Source: an uncultured Bacilli bacterium (GTDB lineage: Bacteria > Bacillota_I > Bacilli_A > RF39 > UBA660). From it: a DNA stretch of 22,476 nucleotides. The position numbers and the translations under genes were made by a program. A model generated the notes under the pieces. The model saw only the letters and a list, made by a program, of their open reading frames with translations, ran no database searches and was not told where the DNA came from. The stretch is taken from contig CAJTXC010000011.1 in assembly GCA_910580135.1 (NCBI GenBank), positions 1 to 22,476 on the forward strand, written 5' to 3'. Of the stretch, positions 12,216 to 19,720 are shown piece by piece; positions within the stretch are counted from its first letter, which is position 1; every line of letters begins with the position of its first letter.

Positions 12216-12941
12216 TTAACCTCCGATAATTTGAATTAGAACTAAAATTGTATTATGCAGCATGTGAATTATTATAGGTAATGTTATATTTTTTGTTTTA
12301 GTTAATAGGTAAGCAAATGCACATCCCATCGAACCATATGGAATAACATATAAATAATCTAGGGGAGCTGGATTATTACCTATAACATGAAGTAACCCAA
12401 ATCCTAAACCACTTGTCAAAATAAATATCCATTTGTTTTTTATAAGTCCATAAAGTGATCTTCTAAAAACCATTTCTTCAAATATAGGCGCTACAATAGA
12501 ACAGGTAAATAACATGTAAAGTGGAGCTAATTTAATACTTTGTCTAACTAACGCTTCATTTGTTGATACGTTCTGTTTTAATATTAAACTTATTATAAAA
12601 GAGGATGCGGTCATTATTATGCAGCCTATTATCCAGCAGTTAAGGGATGTAATCGCTCTGTTTGTAAAATTATTTTTTAAATCATTAATGCCATTTATAA
12701 TTTCCTTTTTAAACATTAATAAAAGACCCACAATATATCCTAAATCGATTATAGCATATAAAAATATTCTAGGTATTTTAGGAATTAGATTAAAGTCCAT
12801 TCCAAAAGAGTAAAATAAGGCTACTATAAAATTACTTTGATAAAGTAGGTAAAGTAATATAACCACTAAAAATTTATAATTTTTCTTAATCCAACCTTTT
12901 AAATATTTGTCAAATAATTTGTCTATTATGTCATCACTCAT
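12216..12941 (-). CDS. CPBP-family intramembrane glutamic protease (CAAX/Abi type)
   Basis: The 241-residue product has about eight membrane segments and the three CPBP motifs. APIFEEMVFRR provides the Glu155-Glu156 pair and Arg, GFGLLH provides His185, and IIHMLHN provides His226 and His229. Such proteases process membrane proteins or prenylated peptides and often serve in immunity to peptides or in signalling. No prenylated peptide or bacteriocin gene is visible nearby. I start at ATG 12941, which has AGAGGTG six bases ahead; the in-frame GTG at 12950 lies inside that site. It forms an operon with the metallophosphoesterase gene, whose start is one base after this stop. Confidence 0.9.
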   Translation of the reverse strand: MSDDIIDKLFDKYLKGWIKKNYKFLVVILLYLLYQSNFIVALFYSFGMDFNLIPKIPRIFLYAIIDLGYIVGLLLMFKKEIINGINDLKNNFTNRAITSLNCWIIGCIIMTASSFIISLILKQNVSTNEALVRQSIKLAPLYMLFTCSIVAPIFEEMVFRRSLYGLIKNKWIFILTSGLGFGLLHVIGNNPAPLDYLYVIPYGSMGCAFAYLLTKTKNITLPIIIHMLHNTILVLIQIIGG

Positions 12942-13014
12942 ATGTTTCACCTCTATTTTAGATTATAACAAAAATATAAAGATTATAAAACGATTAAATA
13001 TTTATGTGTAAAAT

Positions 13015-13042
13015 TTGACTTTTTTATGATTTTAAATATAAT
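13015..13042 (+). promoter_or_regulatory. Promoter of the three-gene unknown cluster
   Basis: TTGACT (13015-13020) is followed after 16 bp by TATAAT (13037-13042), about 30 nt before the first start codon. Confidence 0.75.
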
Positions 13043-13072
13043 AAATGCACTAAAAAAAGGGGATTTTGTACA

Positions 13073-14017
13073 ATGAAAATAAAATATGAAAGCAATGTAA
13101 CTATTTCTAGAAGAAAATATAACGAGCAAAGAATAAATGATAATCTTAAACTTAGAATAATATTTTTCAAAAGAAATAAAAGAGCACCTAAAAAAAGTGA
13201 TGATAAAGAAGAACAAAGACTTTATGATTTTTATAGAAGAATTGATTTATCAAAATATGACAATATAGATCAAGAACTAATAGATGAAAATAAAAAAATT
13301 GATAAGTATGAATTAGCTCATGCGGAACTTTATAAGAAGAAAAAATCCTTTTTAACAAAACAAAATTATATTTTTAAAGTTATAAAAAAATATTATGATT
13401 TTTATGTACAAAACGGAAGGTTTGCATCATCTAAACTTTTTGAAAATAAAATAGAAAAACAAATTGCTAATGATTATGAAAGTTTGAATTATTCTGAAAA
13501 ATATTATAATAAAAATGCTATTTATTATAACAATATCATTAATGATATTAAGAAAAAAAGGAAAAATAGAAGCAATCTGTTAAAAATTAAAAAGTATATA
13601 AATTTTTGTAAATTATATTTAAGGATGCCTGTTCATAATAGTACTGATTTAAAAAATGATTTTAAAAGATTAGAAAATAGAATAGTTATCAATTTCGAAA
13701 AGATTAATTTAGAAGAAGTAGTTGTTCCATATTATTTATTAGAAGAATTATATGAAACCATTTCTATGATTAATGAAAATAACGATAAAATAAAAAAAGA
13801 TGATTTAAAAACACTTTTTGAAAAAATTATTAGTTATATGGAAGAAAATTCCTATTCTTGTTGGAATGATAACACTACAAGGTTAAACTATAAAGATAAA
13901 ACTATAACATGTCAGTCTGCAATGGATATAATAAATTCAAATATAAATTATTTAGATGATGATTTAATTGAAAAATATAATAGTTTTAAATTCATAAGAA
14001 AAAAATTAAATAAATAA
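13073..14017 (+). CDS. Lysine-rich protein with three helicase-associated-like repeats, unknown
   Basis: No known family is evident for this 314-residue protein. Reading it by eye, three weakly similar segments of about 30-35 residues stand out: residues 28-57 (FFKRNKRAPKKSDDKEEQRL), 101-136 (YYDFYVQNGRFASS) and 170-205 (YINFCKLYLRMPVHNS). Each has an aromatic helix, then x-R-x-P or a near form, then a polar stretch leading into a second helix. This resembles the short repeats found beside helicases and in some phage proteins, which are thought to bind nucleic acid. The C-terminal 100 residues are helical and acidic. No membrane segment is present. A GGGGA ribosome site and the promoter at 13015-13042 precede it; the next gene starts 16 nt after its stop. 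Confidence 0.7.
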   Translation: MKIKYESNVTISRRKYNEQRINDNLKLRIIFFKRNKRAPKKSDDKEEQRLYDFYRRIDLSKYDNIDQELIDENKKIDKYELAHAELYKKKKSFLTKQNYIFKVIKKYYDFYVQNGRFASSKLFENKIEKQIANDYESLNYSEKYYNKNAIYYNNIINDIKKKRKNRSNLLKIKKYINFCKLYLRMPVHNSTDLKNDFKRLENRIVINFEKINLEEVVVPYYLLEELYETISMINENNDKIKKDDLKTLFEKIISYMEENSYSCWNDNTTRLNYKDKTITCQSAMDIINSNINYLDDDLIEKYNSFKFIRKKLNK

Positions 14018-14033
14018 TTAAAAGGAGAGTTAT

Positions 14034-14288
14034 ATGGCTAAAGAAAGATCAAACCCTATGGAACTTAATTATTATGCACTTCAAATAATATCATTTTTAA
14101 AAATTTATGATTTTTCTCCACATTGTGCTAGTGCATATAACTATTATGTTGAAAAGTTAAATGGAGAATTAATAAAAGTACCTAATGCATATAAAAGCAT
14201 TGTTAAATACGTTGATGATGTTAATGAAAATTTATTAGAAGAAATAAATAAAAGTCCAAGAATCAAGAAGAAATTAAAGAAGGGTTAA
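14034..14288 (+). CDS. Small unknown protein in the 13073-15347 cluster
   Basis: An 84-residue basic protein that I do not recognise. It has a PMELNYYALQIISFLKIYDF segment near the start that could be amphipathic, a SPHCASAYNYYVEKL stretch, and a lysine-rich end (SPRIKKKLKKG). AAAGGAGAG lies before the ATG. It sits between two larger unknown genes on the same strand, with 16 and 42 bp gaps, so it is probably part of one transcript. Confidence 0.7.
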   Translation: MAKERSNPMELNYYALQIISFLKIYDFSPHCASAYNYYVEKLNGELIKVPNAYKSIVKYVDDVNENLLEEINKSPRIKKKLKKG

Positions 14289-14330
14289 GAAGTTGTAGTA
14301 TAAGATAATTAATAAAAAGAGGTGCTTATA

Positions 14331-15347
14331 ATGTATAAACTTAGTTTTAACAAATTTTTAAAATATTGTATTAAGCGACATGAAACTATAAACTTTATAG
14401 AAGAAATTAAAAGAAATGATATATATTATATTTTAAAAAAAATAGCAAAAATTGATTTAATAGATGATTGTGATAAATTAGAAGTTGTATATGAAAATGA
14501 TAAAGTTTATTTAGATATAGCGTGGGTAAAAAAAGAATTACAAGAAAAATATAAATTATTAGATAACTTAAACTCATTAAAAGATTTAAAAAAAATAATA
14601 ACTGGAAAAACTTCAAAAAAGACACTTGATGTTATTCCTTTAGAATATAGGTCTTTATATGATCCAAATTCTATCATTGATAAATTAGAAAATTTAAAAT
14701 TAGAAGTTCAGAATTTTGATTTATTAAGTGATAATACTAATTTATATAAGGATTTATTGGAACTATCTAGAAGTTACTGCGATGAATTAGTATCTAATGA
14801 AGTAAGTTTGATTATTTTAGAAGTTAGAAATTATGCTAAAGAATTAGTAAAAAAAATAAATGCTCATGAAAATATAGAAAATAAAAATGAAAAATCTGCA
14901 GAATTTAATAAAATTAATAATCAGTTAAAAAGAAATAATGGAAAATATCAAAAAAATTTAAATAAAAAACTAAATTATTTAAATAAAGTAATATATGATA
15001 GATTAAAAAATGATTTTGTTAAGTATCTTGATAATTTATATATATTATTAAATAGTGAAAATTTGGTTATATTAAATAGTAATAAAAAAGTTTATGATAA
15101 AAATATCATTAAATGTTTATCTAAGGTGGAAAATAAATGTAATGATAAAAAAATAATTGATAAGGAAAGCTTAAGAAAATTAATTAATAGAATTTTGAAT
15201 TGTAAAAGTAAAGACAAGCAAGATTTTAGTAATGATGAATTAACTGAATTATTAAAATATATTGAATTTCGTGAGTTGTATGAAGAATATAATAAGATAA
15301 AAACAATGTATTTAGATGAAGAATTAAATAGTAAAATAAAATGTTAA
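14331..15347 (+). CDS. Unknown lysine/asparagine-rich helical protein
   Basis: The 338-residue product is nearly all charged helix, rich in Lys, Asn, Leu and Glu, with coiled-coil-like stretches around residues 105-240 and no membrane segment. No conserved motif is recognised. I use the ATG at 14331, for which AGAGGTG is properly placed, and not the in-frame GTG at 14322, which belongs to that site. Codon usage is strongly AT-rich, more so than in the rimP-infB genes that follow. It is the last gene of the unknown cluster; no good terminator separates it from the rimP promoter at 15390. Confidence 0.7.
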   Translation: MYKLSFNKFLKYCIKRHETINFIEEIKRNDIYYILKKIAKIDLIDDCDKLEVVYENDKVYLDIAWVKKELQEKYKLLDNLNSLKDLKKIITGKTSKKTLDVIPLEYRSLYDPNSIIDKLENLKLEVQNFDLLSDNTNLYKDLLELSRSYCDELVSNEVSLIILEVRNYAKELVKKINAHENIENKNEKSAEFNKINNQLKRNNGKYQKNLNKKLNYLNKVIYDRLKNDFVKYLDNLYILLNSENLVILNSNKKVYDKNIIKCLSKVENKCNDKKIIDKESLRKLINRILNCKSKDKQDFSNDELTELLKYIEFRELYEEYNKIKTMYLDEELNSKIKC

Positions 15348-15389
15348 ATAAAAATTAAACCTAATTTACAATACATTTGGTAAAAAAGT

Positions 15390-15417
15390 TTGCAATATAA
15401 TATTTTTATGCTATAAT
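15390..15417 (+). promoter_or_regulatory. Promoter of the rimP-nusA-ylxR-infB-rbfA operon
   Basis: TTGCAA (15390-15395) is followed after 16 bp by TATAAT (15412-15417). The start near 15424 gives a leader of about 58 nt. Confidence 0.72.
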
Positions 15418-15429
15418 ACTTGTAGCAAC

Positions 15430-15459
15430 AAAGAGTAGGGCAAAAAAGTCCTGCTCTTT
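15430..15459 (+). promoter_or_regulatory. Leader hairpin of the rimP operon
   Basis: AAAGAGTAGG (15430-15439) pairs with CCTGCTCTTT (15450-15459), extended inward to 12 pairs including wobbles around a six-A loop. It begins a few bases after the predicted start and ends about 8 nt before AAAGGAGG. The following TATATTT is a poor U-run, so it is more likely a stability or autoregulation element than a full terminator. Confidence 0.65.
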
Positions 15460-15481
15460 ATATTTAAAGGAGGTATTAAAT

Positions 15482-15733
15482 ATGGATACTAAAGTTAAAG
15501 CGCTAATTGAAGAACCGCTTAATAAAATTAACATTAAACTTGCTAAAGTTGAATATGTTAAGGAAGGTACCATGTATTTTTTAAGGGTAATAATTGATAA
15601 AGAACCTTTCGTTGATGTTGATACTTGTGTTAAAGCAACCGAAGTTATTAATCCATTAATTGATACACTTGAAGATGAATTTGATGATGCATACGTCCTT
15701 GACGTCTGCTCACTAGAAAAAGGAGATATTTAA
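15482..15733 (+). CDS. rimP: RimP, N-terminal domain only
   Basis: RimP helps mature the 30S ribosomal subunit. This product is 83 residues against the usual ~150. The N-terminal alpha/beta domain is present: KVKALIEEPLNKINIKLAKVEYVKEG, then YFLRVIIDKE, VDVDTCVKATEVINPLID and YVLDVCSLEKGDI. The normal family ends this domain with E-V-S-S-P-G and continues into an SH3-like C-terminal domain; here the frame stops right after it. The nusA ATG follows one base after the TAA, so no room remains for the missing domain. I see no remnant of it in another frame. AAAGGAGGT precedes the ATG. Confidence 0.85.
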   Translation: MDTKVKALIEEPLNKINIKLAKVEYVKEGTMYFLRVIIDKEPFVDVDTCVKATEVINPLIDTLEDEFDDAYVLDVCSLEKGDI

Positions 15734-15734
15734 A

Positions 15735-16829
15735 ATGAATAGTAAAGAATTTATCAAAGCATTAAAAGAAGTATGCGAAGAAAAACAAATAAGTGAAGAT
15801 GTTATATTTGATGGTATGACAGCTGCACTTGAAAAAGCTTATGCAAAGGAAACTGGTTTACCAAACATCAGAATAGAAATAAATAAAGATACTGGTGAAA
15901 TAAAAGGTTATTCATACCAAAAGGTAGTATTAGAATATACTGATGGTGAAGAAGATGAAGATGGAGAAGAAACAGTTGAAATCTTACTTGAAGATGCTAA
16001 GAAAATTGTTTCTGATATAAAGCCAGGAGAAACCATAGAAGAAGAAGTTGTGTTAAAAGATTTTGGACGTGTTGCAACAAGTGCTGCTAAACAAATATTA
16101 GTTCAAAAAGTAAGAGAAGCAGAAAGACAAAGTATCATGACAGAATTCGAAGATAAAGAAGGAGAATTACTTGTTGGTACTTTATCAAGAGAAGATGCAC
16201 AAAACTATTATGTTGATTTGGGTAGAATGCATGGTATTTTACCTAAGAGTGAATTAATAAAAGATGAAGTGTTAACAATGGGGTCATCAGTTAAAGTATA
16301 CGTTACTAAAATTGATGATACAGGAAAAAGTCCACTTATACTTTTATCAAGAAGTCACTATGGATTTGTTAAAAGATTACTTGAAAAAGAAATTCCAGAA
16401 TTAAATGATGGAACAGTAATTTTATATAGCGTTGCAAGAGATGCTGGATCAAGAAGTAAAATAGCCGTTTACTCAGAAGATGAAAAAGTAGATGCTATTG
16501 GGGCTTGTATTGGAGAAAAAGGTTCAAGAATTAACAGAATAACACAAGAATTAGGCGGAGAAAAAATAGACGTTGTAAAATATGATAAAGATCCAATTAC
16601 GTTTATTAAAAATGCTTTATCTCCAGCAAAAGATGTAAAAGTATATATATTAGATGAAAAGAAAAATGAAGCTTTAGCAGTTGCAGAGGGAGATAACTTA
16701 TCACTTGCAATTGGTAGAAAAGGTCAAAACGTTAAGCTTGCTGCTCGTTTAACACATTATAGAATTGATGTTAAAACAGAAGAACAAGTTAAAGAAGAAA
16801 AAATTGACCTTACGAATGCTTTATCCTAA
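15735..16829 (+). CDS. nusA: Transcription termination/antitermination factor NusA
   Basis: NusA binds RNA polymerase and nascent RNA and modulates pausing, termination and antitermination. The 364-residue product has the Gram-positive layout: an N-terminal polymerase-binding domain (to about residue 130) that includes VIFDGMTAALEKAYAKE and an acidic EDEDGEE insert, then an S1 domain with GRMHGILPKSELI, and two KH domains with SRSKIAVYSEDE, IGEKGSRINRI and AIGRKGQNVKLAARL. No acidic C-terminal repeats of the enterobacterial type are present. AAAGGAGAT lies inside the end of rimP. It is the second gene of the operon. Confidence 0.96.
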   Translation: MNSKEFIKALKEVCEEKQISEDVIFDGMTAALEKAYAKETGLPNIRIEINKDTGEIKGYSYQKVVLEYTDGEEDEDGEETVEILLEDAKKIVSDIKPGETIEEEVVLKDFGRVATSAAKQILVQKVREAERQSIMTEFEDKEGELLVGTLSREDAQNYYVDLGRMHGILPKSELIKDEVLTMGSSVKVYVTKIDDTGKSPLILLSRSHYGFVKRLLEKEIPELNDGTVILYSVARDAGSRSKIAVYSEDEKVDAIGACIGEKGSRINRITQELGGEKIDVVKYDKDPITFIKNALSPAKDVKVYILDEKKNEALAVAEGDNLSLAIGRKGQNVKLAARLTHYRIDVKTEEQVKEEKIDLTNALS

Positions 16830-16846
16830 GATGAGGTGAAACAAAA

Positions 16847-17110
16847 ATGAAACCAAAAAAAATACCTATGCGTACATGTGTTATCACAAAAGAAAAATAT
16901 CCTAAAAAAGAATTAATTAGGGTAGTAAGAGATAATACTGGTAAAGTAACCGTTGATTTAACAGGAAAGTCAAACGGAAGAGGCGCATACTTAAAAAAAG
17001 ATTTAGAAGTAGTAGATATGGCTAGGAAAACTAAAGCTTTAGAGAAGTATTTAGAGGTTTTAGTACCTGAAGAGGTATATCAAGAGTTAGAAAAAGCTAT
17101 AAAAAATTAA
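16847..17110 (+). CDS. rnpM: YlxR/RnpM-type RNA-binding protein
   Basis: The 87-residue product is of the YlxR (DUF448) family, recently linked in Bacillus to RNase P modulation as RnpM. It has PMRTCVITKEKYPKKELIRVV, a DLTGKSNGRGAYL motif with the conserved GRGAY, and a C-terminal helix. It lies between nusA and infB as in most Bacillota. The ribosome site ATGAGGTG is normal. The L7Ae-type ylxQ gene that usually follows it is absent here. Confidence 0.9.
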   Translation: MKPKKIPMRTCVITKEKYPKKELIRVVRDNTGKVTVDLTGKSNGRGAYLKKDLEVVDMARKTKALEKYLEVLVPEEVYQELEKAIKN

Positions 17111-17134
17111 TATAAGAAAGGGGCGTGTTGTCTC

Positions 17135-19276
17135 ATGATGAGTGTATTGGAATATGCTTTAGATATGAATAAAAGTAAAGAAGAAGTTTTACAAATGTGT
17201 AAAAAATTAGGTATTAACGTAAATACTGAGGAAGATATGTTAGATGATGATGCAATCGTTGAGCTTGATAACGCATTTCAAAACGACGATGATGATTCTT
17301 CAGATGTTACTCAGCAAGATGAAGAAATTATCAAAAAAATAGAGGAAGATGACTATTATGATGAAGTAGTAGATACTTTAATAGATAAAAAGGATACCAT
17401 TTATAATAGTGAACCTACTGCTAAAAAGAAGAAAAACAAAAATAAGAATAAAACAAAAGATATAAAAGAAGCTAAAAAGGCAATGTATAAGAATAAAGAA
17501 AAATTAGTTTCTAACGAAAGTGAAACTGATAAAAACGTTATTTTATACAAAGATGGAATGACTATTAAAGATTTCGCTGATGAAGTATCTAAGCCAGTTG
17601 CTGAAATAATTAAGAAATTAATGGGTTTAGGTATTATGGCTAATATGAATGCATCTATTAGTTTTGATGATGCATCAGTGTTAGCACTAGATTTTAATAA
17701 AACATTAAAGAAGGAAGAAACTCAGGATATCTCTAACTTTGAAATGTTTGAAGTAAATGATGATCCTAAAGATTTAATCGAAAGAGCTCCAGTAGTTACT
17801 ATAATGGGACACGTTGACCATGGTAAAACATCACTTTTAGATGCTATTAGACAAAGTAGTGTAGTTGATGGAGAATTTGGTGGTATTACACAACATATAG
17901 GAGCTTATCAAGTTAAGTTTAATGATAAGAAAATTACTTTTATAGATACTCCAGGTCATGCTGCGTTTACTGAAATGAGAGCACGTGGTGCATCTATTAC
18001 TGACATCGTAATTATAATTGTTGCTGCAGATGATGGTGTTATGCCTCAAACAATTGAAGCAATCGATCATGCAAAAGCTGCTAAAGTTCCTATTATAGTT
18101 GCGGTAAATAAAATGGATAAACCAGGAGCTGATCCAGATAGAGTAATGCGTGAAATGAGCGAAAGAGGTCTTACTCCAGAAGCTTGGGGGGGAGATACAT
18201 TATTTGTTCCTATTTCTGCAAAAACTCATGAAGGTATAGATAAATTATTAGAAAACTTATTACTAATCGCTGAAATGGAAGAATTAAAAGCAAATCCAAA
18301 GAGATATGCAATGGGTACTGTAATAGAATCTAAGTTAGATAAAAACGTAGGTTCACAAGTTACTTTACTTGTACAAAATGGTACTTTAAGATTAGGTGAT
18401 CCAGTTGTTATTGGTGAATATTTTGGTAAGATAAGAACGCTTAAGAATGATTTGGGTGAAGAAGTAGTTGAAGCTCTTCCATCAACTCCAGTTGAAGTAA
18501 CTGGTATATCAGGTGTTCCGACAGCTGGTGATAAATTCATGGCTTTTGAATCAGAAAAACAAGCTCATTCAGTTGCAGAACAAAGAAGTGAAACTGCTAA
18601 ATTAAAATCAAATACTTTAGCAAGTGCTATAAGCCTTGATGATTTATTTGGAAAAATATCTGAAGGTTTAAAAGAAATAAACATAGTTTTAAAAGCAGAT
18701 GTTAAAGGTAGTGAAGAAGCTGTTAAAAACACACTAGCAAAAATAGAAGTTGAAGGATGTAAGTTAAACGTTATTAGAAGTGGTGTAGGAACTATTACTG
18801 AAAGTGATATAGTACTTGCAAATGCATCTTCTGCAATAATTATCGGATTTAACGTAAGACCATCTGGTAAGATTCTTGATATCGCAAAAGATTATGGTGT
18901 AGATGTAAGACTACATAACATTATATATAAAGTAGTAGAAGAAATGGAATCAGCAATGAAAGGAATGCTTGATCCTGAATATGAGGAAAAGACACTTGGA
19001 TCTGCAGAAATAAGAAAGATATATAAATTCTCTAAAACAGGAAACATCGCAGGCTGTTACGTTTTAGATGGTGTTATTAAGATAAATGCTAAAGCACGTG
19101 TTGTTCGTGATGGTGTAGTAATATATGATGGTGCAATTAATACTATTCAAAGAGAAAAAGATCAAGCAAAAGAAGTTAAAGCAGGTTTTGAATGCGGTAT
19201 AACTTTAGAAAATTATCAAGATATTAAAGAACAAGATATTATAGAAGCATATGAACTTGTTGAAATAAAGAGGTAA
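17135..19276 (+). CDS. infB: Translation initiation factor IF-2
   Basis: IF-2 is the GTPase that brings formyl-Met-tRNA to the 30S subunit and joins the subunits. The 713-residue product has a short IF2N-like start, a lysine-rich linker (KKKKNKNKNKTKDIKEAKK), and a second IF2N domain with KDFADEVSKPVAEIIKKLMGLGI at about residues 145-168. The GTPase carries GHVDHGKT (about 225-232), GGITQHIGAYQV, DTPGHAAF and NKMD. Domains II to IV follow, with the C-terminal tRNA-binding domain ending in GFECGITLENYQD. AAAGGGG lies upstream; the first of two adjacent ATGs fits, though the second is possible. rbfA starts 3 bp after the stop. Confidence 0.97.
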   Translation: MMSVLEYALDMNKSKEEVLQMCKKLGINVNTEEDMLDDDAIVELDNAFQNDDDDSSDVTQQDEEIIKKIEEDDYYDEVVDTLIDKKDTIYNSEPTAKKKKNKNKNKTKDIKEAKKAMYKNKEKLVSNESETDKNVILYKDGMTIKDFADEVSKPVAEIIKKLMGLGIMANMNASISFDDASVLALDFNKTLKKEETQDISNFEMFEVNDDPKDLIERAPVVTIMGHVDHGKTSLLDAIRQSSVVDGEFGGITQHIGAYQVKFNDKKITFIDTPGHAAFTEMRARGASITDIVIIIVAADDGVMPQTIEAIDHAKAAKVPIIVAVNKMDKPGADPDRVMREMSERGLTPEAWGGDTLFVPISAKTHEGIDKLLENLLLIAEMEELKANPKRYAMGTVIESKLDKNVGSQVTLLVQNGTLRLGDPVVIGEYFGKIRTLKNDLGEEVVEALPSTPVEVTGISGVPTAGDKFMAFESEKQAHSVAEQRSETAKLKSNTLASAISLDDLFGKISEGLKEINIVLKADVKGSEEAVKNTLAKIEVEGCKLNVIRSGVGTITESDIVLANASSAIIIGFNVRPSGKILDIAKDYGVDVRLHNIIYKVVEEMESAMKGMLDPEYEEKTLGSAEIRKIYKFSKTGNIAGCYVLDGVIKINAKARVVRDGVVIYDGAINTIQREKDQAKEVKAGFECGITLENYQDIKEQDIIEAYELVEIKR

Positions 19277-19279
19277 TTT

Positions 19280-19618
19280 ATGAGTGTTAAAACAGAAAGA
19301 ATAGCAAACATGCTAGTAAGAGAAATAAGTGATATATTACAAAACGAAGTATATGATAAAGATATTAAGTTTGTAACTATAACAGCTTGCCGTGTTGATA
19401 CTGATTTATCACTTGCACAAGTTTATTGTACGGTTTTTGATGTTTCTAAAAAAGATAAATGCATGCATGATTTAAATGCTGCTAAAGGATTTATTAAGTC
19501 AGAACTTGCAAAAAGAAAACTTGAGATAAGAAAAATACCTGATTTAAGATTTATTTATGATGAATCAATCGAGTATGGTTCTAAAATAGAAAAGATAATA
19601 AGTGAAATAAATGATTAA
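19280..19618 (+). CDS. rbfA: Ribosome-binding factor A
   Basis: RbfA binds the 30S subunit and supports processing of the 16S rRNA 5' end, notably in the cold. The 112-residue product matches the family: RIANMLVREISDILQNEV at the start, DKDIKFVTITACRVDTDLSLAQVY, a LNAAKGFIKSELAKRKLEIRK stretch, and PDLRFIYDESIEYGSKIEKII near the end. The ribosome site AAAGAGG lies in the last codons of infB. It closes the operon. Confidence 0.95.
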   Translation: MSVKTERIANMLVREISDILQNEVYDKDIKFVTITACRVDTDLSLAQVYCTVFDVSKKDKCMHDLNAAKGFIKSELAKRKLEIRKIPDLRFIYDESIEYGSKIEKIISEIND

Positions 19619-19640
19619 AAGATAGATTTTTCTATCTTTT
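19617..19640 (+). terminator. Terminator of the rimP-rbfA operon
   Basis: AAAAGATAG (19617-19625) pairs with CTATCTTTT (19632-19640) around ATTTTT; further T-runs follow. Confidence 0.9.
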
Positions 19641-19652
19641 TGTCTTTTTTTG

Positions 19653-19681
19653 TAGAAAAATGTTTAAAAAAAGGTTATAAT
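19653..19681 (+). promoter_or_regulatory. Promoter of the GNAT-kinase fusion gene
   Basis: TAGAAA (19653-19658) is followed after 17 bp by TATAAT (19676-19681). Transcription would start near 19688-19690. Confidence 0.6.
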
Positions 19682-19690
19682 TATATTAAT

Positions 19691-19717
19691 ATGAAAATAA
19701 TCAAGCGGTGGTGTTAG
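19691..19717 (+). CDS. Possible near-leaderless octapeptide ORF (M-K-I-I-K-R-W-C)
   Basis: An ATG just 1-3 nt after the predicted transcript start opens an eight-codon frame ending in TAG, four bases before the ATG of the fusion gene. It has no Shine-Dalgarno sequence of its own, and the GGTGG that probably serves the next gene lies inside it. It holds a rare CGG codon. Translation is not shown by sequence; it may be chance. Confidence 0.3.
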   Translation: MKIIKRWC

Positions 19718-19720
19718 GGT

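Noticed and set aside
12619..13216. Short frames opposite the CPBP gene (12619-12813) and over the start of the unknown cluster (12983-13216)
   Set aside because: They are shadows of genes with better start signals; the second overlaps the promoter and first gene of the cluster.
14407..14625. 72-codon leftward frame rich in Phe and Leu
   Set aside because: It is the complement of lysine-rich coding sequence, which always produces Phe/Leu-rich antisense frames.
17837..18540. Two leftward frames inside infB (17837-18070 and 18226-18540)
   Set aside because: They lie antisense to the highly conserved GTPase of IF-2 and have no ribosome sites.
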